Positions 62,537 through 64,000 of a stretch of 64,000 nt of DNA are shown piece by piece (the first letter of the stretch is position 1; every line of letters begins with the position of its first letter). Made by a program: the position numbers and the translations under genes. The notes under the pieces were generated by a model. The model saw only the letters and a program-made list of their open reading frames with translations. It ran no database searches and was not told the origin of the DNA. The stretch comes from Aequorivita viscosa (lineage in GTDB: Bacteria > Bacteroidota > Bacteroidia > Flavobacteriales > Flavobacteriaceae), in assembly GCF_900106795.1 (NCBI RefSeq), contig NZ_FNNS01000007.1:33048-97047 (forward strand), given 5' to 3'.

Positions 62537-64000
62537 TCAAGGTCGAAACCCATGCATCAATCCATTAATATTAAACTGAAAGCTTCGGTTTATTTGGGGA
62601 GTTATATTGCTGTTCCACCAATCATAGAATATCTCTGCACCCACAAAAGCCGCGCCAACCAGGGCTCCCCCAGCGGCACCGTATGGACCACCATAAGCGG
62701 AGCCCACGGCAATAGACGTCCCTAATGAAGCAAAAACCGAAGTGGTTCTAAAAGCAAACCTCGTTTGGCTAATATTTCCCGAGGTCATTTCGGTATAGTC
62801 GTAATAAATTCCACCTAGAGTTGCCACGTTTCCTATATTCCCTCCAATTCTGGTAACTTTCCCTAGTCCTATATAAGTAGAGCTGAATCTAGAAAAAGTT
62901 CCAATCTTATTCTCTATTGGCAGACTTTTCCTGTATTCCAACATTCCAACCTGGGCCGTCCCCGAGAGTCCACTTAAACAGGTTGAAATATCTGCGGTTT
63001 GTCGGAAGGATTTAAAAATTTTTTGCCATCTGCTAGGCGGATCGTTTGAATTTAATCCGCTGTTATTCTCTGCCGTCTCTAAACTCAACTCACCATCTCC
63101 CGGAGTTTGCAGATCATTTTTGGTAATATCACCATCTGCATTTATGTCCACCCCTTGGTTACTGTTCACTGTCACGGAATCCAAGGTATTTCCATCCTTG
63201 TCAAAGGTTCTCACATCGAAACCTCCGAAACCACCCGTTGAAGTATCGGAAGTCCCCAAATATTTTGTGTCCGACACGAAGGCACCGCCGGGAATCGGCG
63301 CCATCCCATCCGGATCAATAAAATAGTTTGGGTTATTAAACGCATAATTATAGGGCGAGTGCCTCCGCATAGCTTCCGCCAGCGGGTCCAGGTTCATCCA
63401 TCTTCCCAAAGCTGGGTCATAGTTCCTGGCGCCGAAGTCGTAGGTGTTGATATCGAACTCGGTCTGTATTTCCTTCCCGCCGAATTTATACTTGTAACTG
63501 TCGGCCAATAGCGGTGTAACGGGGACAATTGTAATATAGGAGCTCATATTGCCAATGCCCACCACACTATGTTGGCCGTTGTAGCCTTTGTGCGTTAAAC
63601 CATAAGGATAATAATGGTTCTCTTCTAAAATTTTGGTTTCGCCAGTTTGGGGGTGCTCTGTGAACCTTAAGCGGATATTCCCAAGATGATCGGTATAGTT
63701 GAATACATAATTAAAAGTATAGGTGCTATTTCCTCCTAGACCAGCGGGAGTGGCCTTTACATAGCCTTCTGCATGCGGGAAGAAGTCCAGAATGCCGTCT
63801 GTATACTGAAACCCATCCATATATTCGGTATTGGTGCTCACACTTTGGCTGTCCATCGTGGTTTTCTTTATCTTGGTACCGTCTGCGTTCTCTTGTATGA
63901 CTTTTACTTCTGCCTTGCTCGTAAACCGTTTAAAATCTCCTAACAGAAGTGACGGATGCTGTCTTTTTATGCTTCTAAAAACCAAGTTGACCTGGTTTGT
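62537..64000 (-). CDS. Rhs/YD-repeat polymorphic toxin, C-terminal part (5' end outside window)
   Basis: The frame is open to the window end; the visible 487 codons are the 3' part of a large Rhs protein. The core ends with the signature GARNYDPALGRWMNLDPLAE and SPYNYAFNNPNYFIDPDGM at residues about 190-235 of the fragment. The variable tip follows: a linker, then about 150 residues including GNISQTRFAFRTTSV and a glycine/alanine-rich, hydrophobic stretch AYGGPYGAAGGALVGAAFVG near the end. I do not recognise the tip's toxin family; a membrane-acting toxin is one possibility. Followed by an immunity candidate. Confidence 0.85.
   Translation of the reverse strand, partial: TNQVNLVFRSIKRQHPSLLLGDFKRFTSKAEVKVIQENADGTKIKKTTMDSQSVSTNTEYMDGFQYTDGILDFFPHAEGYVKATPAGLGGNSTYTFNYVFNYTDHLGNIRLRFTEHPQTGETKILEENHYYPYGLTHKGYNGQHSVVGIGNMSSYITIVPVTPLLADSYKYKFGGKEIQTEFDINTYDFGARNYDPALGRWMNLDPLAEAMRRHSPYNYAFNNPNYFIDPDGMAPIPGGAFVSDTKYLGTSDTSTGGFGGFDVRTFDKDGNTLDSVTVNSNQGVDINADGDITKNDLQTPGDGELSLETAENNSGLNSNDPPSRWQKIFKSFRQTADISTCLSGLSGTAQVGMLEYRKSLPIENKIGTFSRFSSTYIGLGKVTRIGGNIGNVATLGGIYYDYTEMTSGNISQTRFAFRTTSVFASLGTSIAVGSAYGGPYGAAGGALVGAAFVGAEIFYDWWNSNITPQINRSFQFNINGLMHGFRP
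63309..63385. repeat. Rhs core-end repeat, parental copy
   Basis: 77 bp within the Rhs gene, matching 61918-61994 in the segment encoding HSPYNYAFNNP and YFIDPDG. Same orientation in both copies. Confidence 0.75.

Overview
This window is a chromosomal segment of a Bacteroidota bacterium, almost certainly a member of the Flavobacteriaceae. The evidence is consistent across the window. Base composition is AT-rich. There is a SusC/SusD pair, two secreted proteins with C-terminal type IX secretion (T9SS) sorting domains, and a PorT-like T9SS component. The primary sigma factor is short and lacks region 1.1. Many promoters carry the Bacteroidota -7 box TAnnTTTG, for example upstream of rluF, sucC, csp, mnmA, pyrG, typA, ubiE, fbaA, rpsO and rpe. 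The reading frame is intact nearly everywhere, and most genes are core housekeeping genes.

Layout. 1-7,000: the 3' part of uvrB, a secreted zinc-peptidase-like protein, a GH3-family protein, rluF, an Hsp20 chaperone, a DUF2254 membrane protein and a TerB-like protein. 7,000-17,500: sucC, a cold-shock protein, the operon mnmA / T9SS subtilase / nitronate monooxygenase-like, a YwqK/MORN-like protein, yidC and pyrG. 17,700-24,000: LemA with a DUF2207 protein, a small membrane protein overlapping a methyltransferase, and typA/bipA. 24,000-30,000: kdsA, a 1.1-kb non-coding region, and two tandem DUF3857 paralogues. 30,000-43,000: rsmG, an acyl desaturase with an aminotransferase, a T9SS beta-propeller protein, trkH/trkA, ubiE, porT, a TrmH-family methyltransferase and a TamA/BamA-like lipoprotein. 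43,000-54,100: fbaA, accD, rpsO, pnp, proC-proB-proA, rpoD, rpe and ypdA. 54,500-59,200: a SusC/SusD nutrient-uptake pair with no neighbouring hydrolases. 59,600-64,000: an accessory tail with a tandem-repeat tract, a decayed small gene, and an Rhs polymorphic-toxin locus (truncated by the window end) followed by an immunity candidate, an orphan Rhs tip cassette interrupted by a stop codon, and a lipoprotein.

The most interesting part is the 'empty' region 24,905-25,947. It holds four tandem copies of one non-coding design, all on the minus strand. Each has a pair of direct repeats 21-22 bp apart, a promoter with correctly spaced -33 and -7 elements, a 70-120-nt transcript with no obvious ORF and a conserved G-rich box near its 5' end, and an intrinsic-terminator hairpin. 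In two of the hairpins the imperfect base pairs are G-U wobbles only if the minus strand is transcribed; on the plus strand they are C/A mismatches. I read this as a family of sibling small RNAs under one regulator, possibly activator-dependent because the -7 boxes lack the first T of the consensus. No regulator gene is recognisable nearby. Whether these RNAs belong to a known family could not be tested here.
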